DNA from: Paralvinella palmiformis
Lineage: Eukaryota > Annelida > Polychaeta > Terebellida > Alvinellidae
DNA: 64,000 bases
Assembly: GCA_025642065.1 (NCBI GenBank)
Contig: JAODUP010000716.1
Coordinates: 124,001 to 188,000 of the forward strand
Reading direction: 5' to 3'
Position 1 is the first letter of the stretch. Every line of letters begins with the position of its first letter. This document shows, one piece after another, positions 49,764 to 61,206 of this stretch. A program made the translations under genes and the position numbers. The notes beneath the pieces are model-generated. The model saw nothing but the letters and a program-made list of their open reading frames with translations, made no database searches and was not told the DNA's origin.

Positions 49764-49832
49764 CACACACGCGCACGCACACACACACGCGCGCGCGTAC
49801 ACACACATATAATAATAATAATAATAATAAAT
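49764..49832. repeat. (CA)n/(CG)n and (ATA)n simple repeats
   Basis: CACGCGCACG-type repeats followed by ATAATAATA; the ATA part is the tail of the minus-strand LINE beginning here. Confidence 0.8.
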
Positions 49833-51010
49833 CTTTATTTCAGACTCTCAGTCCATAGTAATACAATACAAGTAACTAATTATCACAGTAAAAAAATTAG
49901 ATTATGTACAACATCAGGCAGGTCATTTTACATAACATCACATTAGAAACAAACAAGTTATCAGTGGGGCGTAAACATAATTAAAACAGAGGATATGCTG
50001 TTGTTGGTATGTAAGGTATTAAACCAGTAGCCCCAGATAAGAGAAGACAACGGAACAGAAGATAAAACAACACTCATAATAATACTATTTGAACTGGACT
50101 GAAGCCTATGGATAAAATTTGTACATACATACATATACAGGATGATAATGGCAAAAACGACAAATAACCTGTCAAGAATAAATAGCTTGGTTCCATTTTG
50201 TGGTAATATTGGAACTGACAGGATGAAATAGCCTACACAAGAGTTCTTTTATCAAATTATTGTCGGAATCGTATAAACGAGTTATAAAACTAAATATACT
50301 TTTACGTAGCAAGACTCCAAATAGGAGGATATTGTTATTTACACAAATGGCTGATATGCTGACACCTCTCCCAACACCAAACAATTTATGATAAATGTTG
50401 TTATATGCCACAACATATTTCTTGTAGATTGATTTTCTATATCTACACCATAGGTGACTGCCATACGCATTGCTGAAGAAAGACTTAAAAAGCTTAGTTT
50501 TTACCTCATCAGAACATTTACGAAATCTACTAATTAACATATTCCCTGTAGCATACAAACATTTTACACGTCTCATATAATGTCTTCTTCATCATCAAGT
50601 TTGTCATGAACAATCATTCCTAAACATTTGTTGCTAGATATAAATGAGAGAGCCTCGATCGTTGTTCAACATGATGCCTGGAACATATAAGCTCGATAAA
50701 TTCTTCGGCTTAAAACGCATACATTTGGTTTTACTCTCGTTAAGTTTAACAAAATTACTTTCAGCAAAATGAACACACATATACCAAGCAATTTAACTGT
50801 GTAGTGCAGAAGGTGAAAGTGCAATAATACAGGTGTCATCAGCATACATAATATGATTTGTAATAACACCATTCATGCTGCAACCAATCTTGTTGTTATT
50901 AAGACAAACACTAAGGTCATCCATATAAATATTAAACAATACTGGAGACATTATGCCAACTTGACGGACTGTATTGGATACAGTAAAAAATAGTGAGTAT
51001 AAATGGATTG
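49833..51010 (-). mobile_element. 5'-truncated LINE, RT palm to 3' end
   Basis: On the minus strand: VRQVGIMSPVLFNIYMDDL, then MYADDTCIIAPSPSALHS with the catalytic YADD, then CLYATGNMLISRFRKCS and a thumb-like tail to 50172, a 3' UTR, AATAAAG and a (TTA)n tail. Frameshifts or stops interrupt it after the YADD block. Confidence 0.75.
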
Positions 51011-51229
51011 TATATCAGAGTCCCAAACATAATAACAGTTTGCCGATCAAAGACGTTTCCAATTGCTAAGAACGGAGTAGATGCTTCTTATTGTCTTTCT
51101 TAGACAATTGTTGCCAAACAAACACTTGTTAAAAACGGACTACGTACTTCAAAATCTTTCTTTGACAATTGTAATAAAACAGTTTGCAGATAAAGACATA
51201 AAAAGCTCAAAACATATGAAGATTAGAAA

Positions 51230-51232
<3 letters not shown>

Positions 51233-51272
<40 letters not shown>
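51233..51272. repeat. (TA)n microsatellite
   Basis: Uninterrupted TA repeat within the composite region. Confidence 0.95.
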
Positions 51273-51276
<4 letters not shown>

Positions 51277-51629
51277 ATTATAAAATATATATAACAATAA
51301 AGACATAATTAAAAAGCTCTAAATATATGAAGATCATACAATGAGAAATTGTTACATAACGCATAATTGTTATTCAATGTAAACGTAAATAGATCTTTCC
51401 TGCATATATCTCTATTAAATAATCATCTAATAACTGCCTTGTCTTCAATTATTGCAGGTTAAATAGTGGAGCGACATCACTCAAATGGTGGGGCGACATC
51501 ACTCAATAAGTGGGGCAACATCACCTGGGCAAGATTGCAGTGGGGCGACACCCCTATCTATGCCAGGATACTAAAATACGAAATATAAGCAGAGTGTAAT
51601 ATATATTTCACTCTTTGATATAAGCCTGT

Positions 51630-54620
51630 CTTTGATACAAGCCTATCTGGTATTCCGCTCTTCACGCCTATAGTGCCACATATCTCATTGCCTGCCACTG
51701 TTTATGAAGCCTAGTTTTAAACATATTGAGCGTAGTGGCTGCAACAGTTCCTTGAGACGGTGAATTCGTCTTGGACTATTCTTTGGCCGAACACGTTCTT
51801 ACGAACTTCAAGCCTACTGTGACGCAAGAGTAACTTATCATTGTACCCCCTGGTACATCGTCCTTCAGCTCTGAGAAAGAATATCCCGAGATTAATCCGA
51901 TATAACGTCTCCACGGCGACGTCTTAAGTCCAGTGAATGTTAATTTAAGGGCTTGTAGTTGTAATCTTTCCTCATATGGTAGATGATTCAGGCATGGGAT
52001 TAACTTCTCTGTATCTTCTCGATCCGATGTCGGGAATACCATATAATATTCTCATACCCTAGATGGGGCCTGCTAAGGGTCGTGAACAACTTCGGTAGAG
52101 TCTCTTCATCAATACAAGAGAAGGTCCATCTGATGAGTCCTGGTAATTTATACTGGCTTTGTTTGTTGCGTACGACACATGATCACTGAACTTATGGGCC
52201 TTTTCTACTAGAGTTGTCTGCAGCTCGTCACTATACCCATCTTATACACATACTTCATGTTGCAGTGACCTAGATGCAGGACTTTGCATTTATCTGCATT
52301 AAACTTCATCTGCCACTTTTTAGACCACTCTACCAGTCTTGTAAGGTCAGCTTGCAGCTCGGTACAGTCTTGATCAGTGAGGACCTTTCGGTATACTTTA
52401 GAGTGTCATCAGCAAAGATATGTGATGTGCATCGGACCACGTCAGGGAGATCGTTTATGAACAGTACGAACAATATCGGTTCCAGGACACTGCCCTATGG
52501 GATGCCACTTCCAGCCGCAATGAGAGGCTACTGTTGACGACGACTTGATGGATACGCCCAGTTAAGAATGTTCTTATCCAGTCATATGTGTATCCGGCTA
52601 TACGATTTGCCTTCAGTTTGTTAAACAATCTTTTGTGTGGTACAGTGTCAAACGCTTTGCTGAAATCGAGATAGATGGCATCAAGTGGGTTACCAGAATC
52701 CAACATTTCTGTCCAAATTTCTATGACAACTAAGTAATAGCTAGGTCATGCAAGATTTTCTTGGAACAAATCCATGTTGGGCATCACAGAATAGCTTGTT
52801 TTTCATCATATGATCCACCAGATGATCACGAAGAAGTGATTCCATTAGCCTGCCTGATAATGATGTTAGACTGACCGGTCTATAGTTACCTACTCCTGTT
52901 CTGCTGCCCTTCTTGTGTATTGGCATTATATTGCTGACCTTCCAGCTCTTGGGCAAGCAGCTGCTGTCTAGTGACTTCTGGAAGATGACACATAGTGGTT
53001 GTGAGATTGAAGCAGCCGTTTCCCTCAGCACATGGGGTGGAGTCCTGTGATGTCCGGCTTGCTGAGTGGAGGGCCATCATACTTGGACTCAAGTGATTGC
53101 AGATTTTCAAGATTTTCCTGTGTATAAACACACGCAAACTACTCATTGAGCAGATCCGCCTTCTCCTTATATCCCTGGACTAATGCTCCATCACTGGTCT
53201 TAAAGCCTCCTAGTCTGGGCTTGTTCTTCGGTTTGATATTACAGAATGCCTTTGGGTGGTTTTCACATTGTACGATAGGTCTCTTTCAAACTCCCTATAC
53301 AGCAAGCGTGGCTCTTAGATGGTCTGCATACGACATTGTCTGTTTGTATTTCATCCATGTCTGGTGTATCTTTTTGTGTAGGGGTTAGAGTTAGATTCAT
53401 CCACTGCAGCCTTTTCCGGCGATCCTTTGTCGGCACAGATTTAGGGATAAACTAGTGCATCGCCTTCTCATTGGTGGTGTAGAAAAATAGCCATGCATCT
53501 TGCAATGACATGTCCACCAGAGACCAGTCAACCTCGTTTAAGTGATCATTCATGTTATCATACTTATCCTTGTGGTATCTGAACTTTGGCTGGGCCTGTC
53601 CTGTGGTGGAGGGGGGGGGGGATGGTCACGTTAAATAACATGCATGCATGCTCACTTATGCCCAATCCTAGTAGGGATTCTATTGACTGGGTGATATGTT
53701 CCACATTCGTGAATACTAAGTCTAAAAGGCTTTCGTTTTGGCCATACCGATATCGAGTTGGTTGTGTTGTGTGCTGGCGAAGATAGGCATTTCTATAGTC
53801 ATCAATGAATTTCTATATGTGGTGCTCTTCCGACTTATTCGTACTCCATGTGGTCCAGTATATTTCTGGATAATTGAAATCCCCTGCTATAACTGAGTGG
53901 GTGTAATCATACTCTGGTATTTTTAGCAGGAGATAAACACAACCTAGCAGCAGCTTGTCGTTACCTTTTAGTTTGATGTGTAGCCAAATGCTTTCCTCGT
54001 ATATAACTATATTGTGTTCAAGCTGACTTCAGTCACTAGGTGGTCAATGCTGTTTGTAACATATATAGCGATTCCTCAATGTGATCCTGCATCCAAGTTG
54101 GCGTAGGACTGATATCCGTGATTATAGGCTCACTAGTGGGTTCTGTAGAGTGTTTCGGCTTTACCCCCGTTACCATGACCACGTCCAAATTATACTGGTC
54201 AGTCAGCAGCAGCATTTCATTCATCTTGTTGGTGGGGGGGGGGGGGTGTTGATGGTGCAGGTATAATTGGCTAATAATACATGTACTGGTATTAATAATA
54301 GGCTGGTTACCTGTGAGTAATAACAGACTTGATTATCCACCAGGATTGACTGTTCAGGTTCCGTCTTCTTCGGAGTGATTATCTGGTTCCTACGGATTGG
54401 CAGCTCGTTTTCTCCCTCATCTCTTCTCCTTTTCAACTCAGCCCTAAGGTTCTTTCCAGCCTCGCGTTCTCTACGTGTTAAATCTGGTGATATGAATATA
54501 TTGGTAGAATGCTCTGTTTCTTGGAGATATTTGGTCCGCTTCAGGATTGCCCATTTAAGTTGACCAGTGGTGAGTCCTATTCAGATTAGGCGTGGTAGTT
54601 GGAGAAAGGATTAGTGTACG
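51630..54620 (-). mobile_element. Nearly full-length degenerate CR1/L2-like LINE
   Basis: Read on the minus strand the order is complete. A charged start (RRRDEGENELPIRR, near 54.43 kb) is followed by an endonuclease (NEMLLLTDQYNLDVVMVT; IAGDFNYPEIYWTTW) and reverse transcriptase (HKKGSRTGVGNYRPVSLTS, AIYLDFSKAFDTVPHKR, then a GSVLEPILF block and an ADDTLKY box). The C-terminal tail is YEERLQLQALKL and TRGYNDKLLL. A TAG stop stands before GSVL where the clade usually has Gln, and several frameshifts separate the blocks, so it is inactive. Confidence 0.8.
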
Positions 54621-54625
54621 TGAAT

Positions 54626-54866
54626 CAAACATGGGCTCAATCCCATTTTTTCCAACTCTGCCTAATTCTTTTTACTAGGAGTAGGTACCCCAAGTACCTA
54701 CTTGCAATACGTACTCTGATTAGTTTATATTCCAAGTAGGATTGTCATGGAAGAAATATTTCTGAATTAAAAAATTAAATTAATTTGAGGATTTAATTTG
54801 TTTGCCCATTCCTAAATAGCAATATCTCTATATAGATTACCGGCATGATATGTGGTGGTGTCACAG
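54626..54866. mobile_element. hAT-like miniature element, family A, partial
   Basis: Begins CAAACATGGGCTCAAT, contains GAGTAGGTACC, TTTATATTCCAAGTAGGAT and the ATATAGATTAC segment shared with the 60714 copy, and loses its right terminus. Confidence 0.6.
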
Positions 54867-55139
54867 TGTGGATATAACAAAACACCTATCAGATTCAAAT
54901 ATATTTTATTGAAGACTGAACATTGATCTGGTTTGATAATATCAACAACAACAACTGATCCGGAATGTCTTGATTCACAGATAATGACTAACTCCGACAT
55001 TTGAAAATGAACAGTTATATCAGTATCAATAAAAACTGCAAATATATTAACACATTTTTCGACCAAACTCACATATTTTTTGTATATTTATCACAAATAT
55101 CCAGGGGTAGGTTCAGTCATGACCAGGTAATTAATTATT

Positions 55140-56228
55140 ATCATAAATAAATTTCTGCCTGTTGCAGAATCGTAATTATTCTCATAGCAGCCATAACGCC
55201 TGAAAGTGTTCCAGCAAAATATGACACAGTAGTTTGGAATGTTATCAGTGATATGTCAAAAGTAACTGACTGTTGATGATTGAACCTATCACTGGCAATA
55301 TGTATATGTTACAATTACTTCATGGGATGTTTTAGCATAAGACAAGCCATTCCATTATTATGGAGGAGGATATTATCTTCTGATACAACTGAAATTGTAG
55401 AAGATCCTGATACGAAGCATAGATTATACATTACATCCAATGGTAAGGAACTGGACATCATACAAGCCCCATCAAATATAATTTACTGGTTGCTTATACA
55501 AACAAAAAACACAAACACTTGCCAACATGCATTCAAAGATGGGAGAATACATATCCTATTGACAACGATCTTTGGCCTTTAATATTTAAAGTACCTTTTT
55601 AAGTCTTGCAGGGAAACCTATCCTTCGTCTTTTCAGTACAGGATAATACAGCGCATTCTGCCATGTAACGAATGGTTAGTCAAACGCAAAATTGTTGCTA
55701 CCAATATCTGTACATGCAGGCATTGAGATAGACTGGAAACTGACGCAATTATTCACTACCTTGTTACATGCAAACCAGTTCACAATTTCTGGCAGAGTTT
55801 TGCTGCATGCTGGAATGCAATGAATTTCTCCAAGATACACACATTAGTAGAGGAAAAGATTATATTGGGAATTCCATGCATCACAAATGAAGATATTATT
55901 TTTAATCTGTGTATTACTGCGGCAAAATATAATACATATACTGCTAAAAGAAATCAAGATCTTGCGTTTTTAGAATGTTTTGAATATACTGGAGAATAAA
56001 TTAATAATTGAAGAAGCTATAAATGTAAACAACTTTACTGAAAAGAAGTTCTATGACATATGGGGTTATTTGTTTCAACAACTGTAACATGAACTTATGC
56101 TAACAGGAAGATGTATACCTTGGATAATATACATTATAATATAATGTATGTGCATTGTAATACTGCGAATACTGTATTGTAGCAATCTGTGAATGAACAT
56201 ATTACTGAATAAAGACAACAACAAAAAT
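55140..56228 (+). mobile_element. 3' end of an L1/Tx1-like LINE
   Basis: Plus-strand frames, shifted, read IRQAIPLLWRRILSS, then YRIIQRILPCNEWLVKRKIV, NICTCRH, IHYLVTCKPVHNFWQSF and AKYNTYTAKRN. The CxC...H...C arrangement followed by a Phe-Trp pair is typical of the C-terminus of L1-type reverse transcriptase proteins. The copy ends in GAATAAAGACAACAACAAAAA, an A-rich tail. Confidence 0.65.
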
Positions 56229-56902
56229 GTTACAGTTATTCTGTATAATCAGTTAATATGTATATTACCTGATTATACAGATTAACTATAACATACATAA
56301 AACATAACATACTGTCAACTACACTACTAGCTAAGATTATATACTACATTACAAGGCTCACAGTATATGTCTTACAATAATAGAGGTCTTGACATGGCTT
56401 ATTTCTTGTTAAATAGCTCACAATACTGTACGTCTACGTAAGCACAAAGATATGTCACATACCTATGTACTAATTCAAAGAGGCAAATGAATAATACACT
56501 TAATAAATAACCATTAGTGCAGATGAACCACCATCTAATTTGAAAAATATACATATTTAAACAATTGAATAGGACATAATACGAAAGGAAGCAATATCAA
56601 TAAAGATCAAAGAGAAATATATTCTCCAATGGAAGATAAAGCAACAACTGAAGAAATACAGATACAATAAAGATAGTTATTGAATATTTATTGAACATGT
56701 GTGTTTACCATCGAGATAGGCTAAAGTCAGTAGAAGTGACATTATGGGGTATTGGACACTGTGTGCAATTGGCCAAGTAAAGTGTTGGTACTGTTTCTGT
56801 TAAATGCATTTGATCTGTTTCACATTATATGTATTTTATTTGATTGATTTCAAATAAATTTCTTGTCCTTCTATTATTTGTGACAATTATAAAATAAAAT
56901 AA

Positions 56903-56948
<46 letters not shown>

Positions 56949-57288
56949 TTTTAAAGTGGGTTTTTTGTTCGTTTACAGTCATGAATAGGGTCCTTGTTCT
57001 TTCAGCATTTATAAAATATTACTGAATAATAAAACATGATTATCAAAATGTATCAACAATATATATGAATATGCAGTGTTGCAAAAAGCAATAATTAAAC
57101 TGGGTTATGCTTCTAAAGATCTTTACCATATTACAGGAGAGTAGGTGTGTGTGTGTCTGTGTGTGTGTGTTAATGCAGGCTGATATGAAAATCAAGAACT
57201 AACAAAATTTAAAATAAAACTAATACTAAAATAAATTACATGTAAAACAAATACTGCAACTGTCAGTGATACACACAACACCCATCAG
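56229..57288. other. PTS 3' flank and intergenic sequence
   Basis: AT-rich with (CA)n(TA)n at about 56907-56948 and (GT)n near 57145. No exon seen. The TTTATT near 56833 would be an AATAAA on the PTS strand, but it is about 450 bp from the stop, so its role is uncertain. Confidence 0.4.
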
Positions 57289-60200
57289 TTATTCAGAGTT
57301 GACATCCCCTCGATAAAACACTGTATTTTTGCCTGTTTCGTGTACTTTTACTTCATACAGTAATTCAGGTTTCGGGAGCAGAGCTTTGAGGCTGCTCCAA
57401 ATATATACAGCAACATTTTCTGTTGTACTGAAAAGAGAAAACGGGATCAGTGTTATCAAAAATGGTAGCTTGATCAGCAACACATATTCTGCTAAATTGT
57501 TTATAAATGCCAAACACCAAAAGAGACGTGTTTTCATTAACTGTTTTAACACAAGCATAGCTACTCTTATGTTTTCATGACCATAACACATCTGTGGCCC
57601 CTCATCACTCAGAATACCTGACATTATGCTTGAAGTATGGTATGTCTTTGTCCAAATTCTTATGGTCCATAGTCTCCATGACAGCTTTCTGGAATGAACA
57701 ACATCAAGGTCACACTGGAGCTGTTGCTTTCAAACACTGAATTAATTAATTACTACATTTTTAAAGGTGATGGCATCATGCCTACAAATGGCAACATTCA
57801 TCAAGACATAATGGTTGCATTTATTTGCGTGTACACACACACCCATTCAACTGCCCGACTGCCAGTATATTTAATTTCTAACAAATGTCCATTGCACTTT
57901 TGTAAATCTATGTATATCTCCACAAACTGACACTATAACTTCCAGCGTTGAGTCAACTCACATTGATGTAGGTCTTCAGATCAACAAGGTTTATCACCAT
58001 TCCAGTACTGGGATCAACCTGGAAAGCAGAAACACAGTATCCAGCCATAAAACAAATCCTAATTAAGCCCAATAAAAAAATCAAAATGCACACTAATTTT
58101 CAATTAAAAAAAATTAAGTCATTAGAAGTTAATGGTTTGTCTAGAAAGAAAACAAAAGCTTATTGAAACATGTGAACCTTCAGTTTAATATATGTTTATT
58201 TCTAAGTTTTGTCACACTAATGCTGAATGCCGAATTCCCTTTCTTTACCAACAGAATCCCCCTGGTAACTGATCCAAATGTTCAAATAAAGTTATACCAC
58301 TCTATAGTTAAGTTCATTCATGGAATCTAGTCAGTGATTCATACACCAGATCTATGATAACTATTACAAGCTGTAGGCATCATACCAAGATTTGTTTATT
58401 TATATTATCCTACACCTAGCCATCTTTCGAGTGTCGTTGATATCTAAACCCAGTTTATTAGCAGTAAATCTTGTAAACTCTGCCATGAGGCTCAGAAAAT
58501 CCACTTGCCACTTTACCCTAATGGTGCATAAAAGGTGTCAGGTGAGTCAGTATAAACTTGCTCATAATTTGGCATTCTACAACACCGATATCTGAATTCA
58601 TAAAGCATTTCCAGCACGATATATTTTCATCAGCCGATATGTTAATTGTCAATAGATGAGCGAAATCTGCCATTTTCAGTTTTGATAAATCTGTAAAAAA
58701 TAAAACTAATTCATTCAAAGTTCTTGTTTATCTCGGAATATGTCTAATGTTTATTTATACAACCAGTATAAAATCTCAGGAGAAGTCCCAGACAATTAAA
58801 AATTATTATTTCCGTTAGCCTAGCTGGGTAGTGAGGACTTTCATTATTAATTTTAAAGAAATCTTGTTTTTATCAATGTTATCTTTAGAACCAATTTTAA
58901 ATATGATGTAGGAAATAGGATAATGGACAAATGTTTCATTACTCCACTGATCTGGTATAATCCATTCAGATTTTAGCGTCTTTTCCTTGTTTAATTTACA
59001 TCTACTGTCAACTGCAGTGGCAGTTTTTCATCTACTGTAACTGTACAGGAGTATATATGGGAATACACTAGAAAACCTTTTCCAAGAAAAGTGTAATTTT
59101 ATAGCTCTATGAAGTGAAAGCTTGAATAATTGAAGTTAATCAATAGATTTTAACACCTCAGTAAAAATGTCATTAAGTATTGAAAACTTTTAGTCATAAT
59201 AATCATAATAATGTATATTTAATAAAGTGCCCTTACTATCAGGAGCCATTCAAAGGCGCTGTACAAATAATATTTAATATAATGATATGTGAAATATGTC
59301 TGTTAAAAAACCTTGTAATGATTTAAAAGATACTAATTATTTATCTGTAAAAGCGACCTTGAATAGGTGTGTTTTAGAAGAGACTTAAAATTTTCAAGAG
59401 ACGACGCATTTCTAATATCTGCCGGGAACCTATTCCACAAAGTGGGGGCTGCAACACTAAATGCACAATCACCATATGACTTGAGCCGAGACACTGGCAC
59501 CTGCAATAGTATCTGATGGATGACCTGAGTTTTCAGGATGATTTTCTAATGGACACCAGTTCACACTGGTATTCTGGTGCCATATCATTAACAGATTTAT
59601 AAGTTATTAACAAAATCTTGAAATGGATATGTTGTTTAACGGGTAGCCAATGTAGTTTTTGAAGAATTGGGGTGAAATGATCATATTTTCTAGTATTTGT
59701 TTCTATGTGAGCTGCACTATTTTGAATTTGCTAAAGGCGATTAATTTTATGCCATATAACAGGGGGTTACAATAGTCTATACGAGATGTAACAAAGGCAT
59801 GGACTACAGTTACGAGTGCTTCTTGTGTCAAGAATGCTTTTAAACAGTGGATGTTGATAATTGATGTTTTAAGGCCACTTTTGTGCACAAGGTAGGCTAA
59901 ATGGGCTGAGTGACTTCCAAAGGTAATGAGACGAAATGAAAGACGAAACAACCTTCAGATATGCCAACGCCGGAATTCGAACACGGTGGTAGTGATCTGT
60001 GGTCCAGCATGCTACCACTACACCACAGAGGTGCCCCTTTTAAACAGCGGATGTTCTTAAGATGGTAGTAGGAAGCTCGGCATACTGATGTGATATGTTC
60101 ATGCATGTTAATACATTGGTCAAAAATAACCCCTAGATTTTTGGCTGACCCATTGGGGGTAATCGAAGATGCACCCATCTGTAATGCTGGTGTCTTTAGA

Positions 60201-61170
60201 GATTTAACACAATGCGTTATGACACACAGGAAGATCCAAATGTGCAGTGTGTGTGTGTGTATGCATGCACATATGCCATTACATACCTCTCCCCTGAGAA
60301 TAACCTCCACTGAAAAATGTCAATAAGAACAATTACTATATTTCCAAAACAGGTTCAGAGTGCATTATCTGGACATGTTCACAAAACAAAGACACTACAG
60401 AGGAGATAAATAAGCACAACACTATCTATAAAGCATTGATAATATAAAGAATAGAGTGCATACATTTGTAATTATGTCCATGGCCATTGGGATTGTTACA
60501 TTTGCCAAATGTCTTCTTGTTTTCTTCATCAGTCAGAAAGGAACTGCAAAACACCATCCAAGAATTAAAACTGCTTTATATAAATGAAAACAGTTCATAT
60601 AAATGATAATGATTCATATAACTGACAATGGTTCATATAAATGACAATTGTATGTATCAAAAGTGTTTTGTATGTAAATGGTTTCATTCTGGAATTTAAG
60701 GTAATGTAGAGCTCAGATATAATTCCATTTGGTCAATTTCAATTAGTCAATTCAAATTAATCAATTTCAAATATATCAATTCCAATTCAAATTAATCAAT
60801 TTCAATTCCAAATATATCAATTCCAATTCTGTTTTTTGCAGACTTTTTTTGCCTAATACTTTTTGCCATGAGTGAGTACTCCGAGTACCCACTTGGTATA
60901 CCTACTATGAGTAGTTTATATTCCAAGTAGGATTGTCATGGAAGAAATATTTTGGAATTAAAAAATTAAATGGTAAATTAATTTGTAGATTTAATTTTTG
61001 TTTTGCCCATTCTAAACACTGAACCAAGTAAATTACTAAATAGCAATATATCCATATAGATTACGGGTATGCTATGTGGTGGTGTCACCATGATATAGGT
61101 GGAGCCCATGGTATCTAGACCATTTTAATTAGTTAAATGGCTACATGGGGTGCCACGGTCAGTGTGCATA

Positions 61171-61206
<36 letters not shown>

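Larger units (their letters stand above)
46209..51556. mobile_element. Composite 5.3-kb region flanked by inverted GGGGCGA-type tandem repeats
   Basis: Left end: GGTGATATCGCCCCAGTGCA, then repeated TCGCCCCAGTTTGAGTGATC units to 46299. Right end, read in reverse complement: GGGGTGTCGCCCCACTGCA, then repeated TGTCGCCCCA and TTGAGTGATG units (51465-51556). The two blocks match as inverted repeats over about 90 bp. Inside are a plus-strand LINE, a SINE and a minus-strand LINE. An old DNA transposon with nested insertions is my interpretation; no transposase of its own was recognised. Confidence 0.5.

Noticed and set aside
52274..52537. Plus-strand open frame
   Set aside because: Lies antisense to the LINE reverse transcriptase region.
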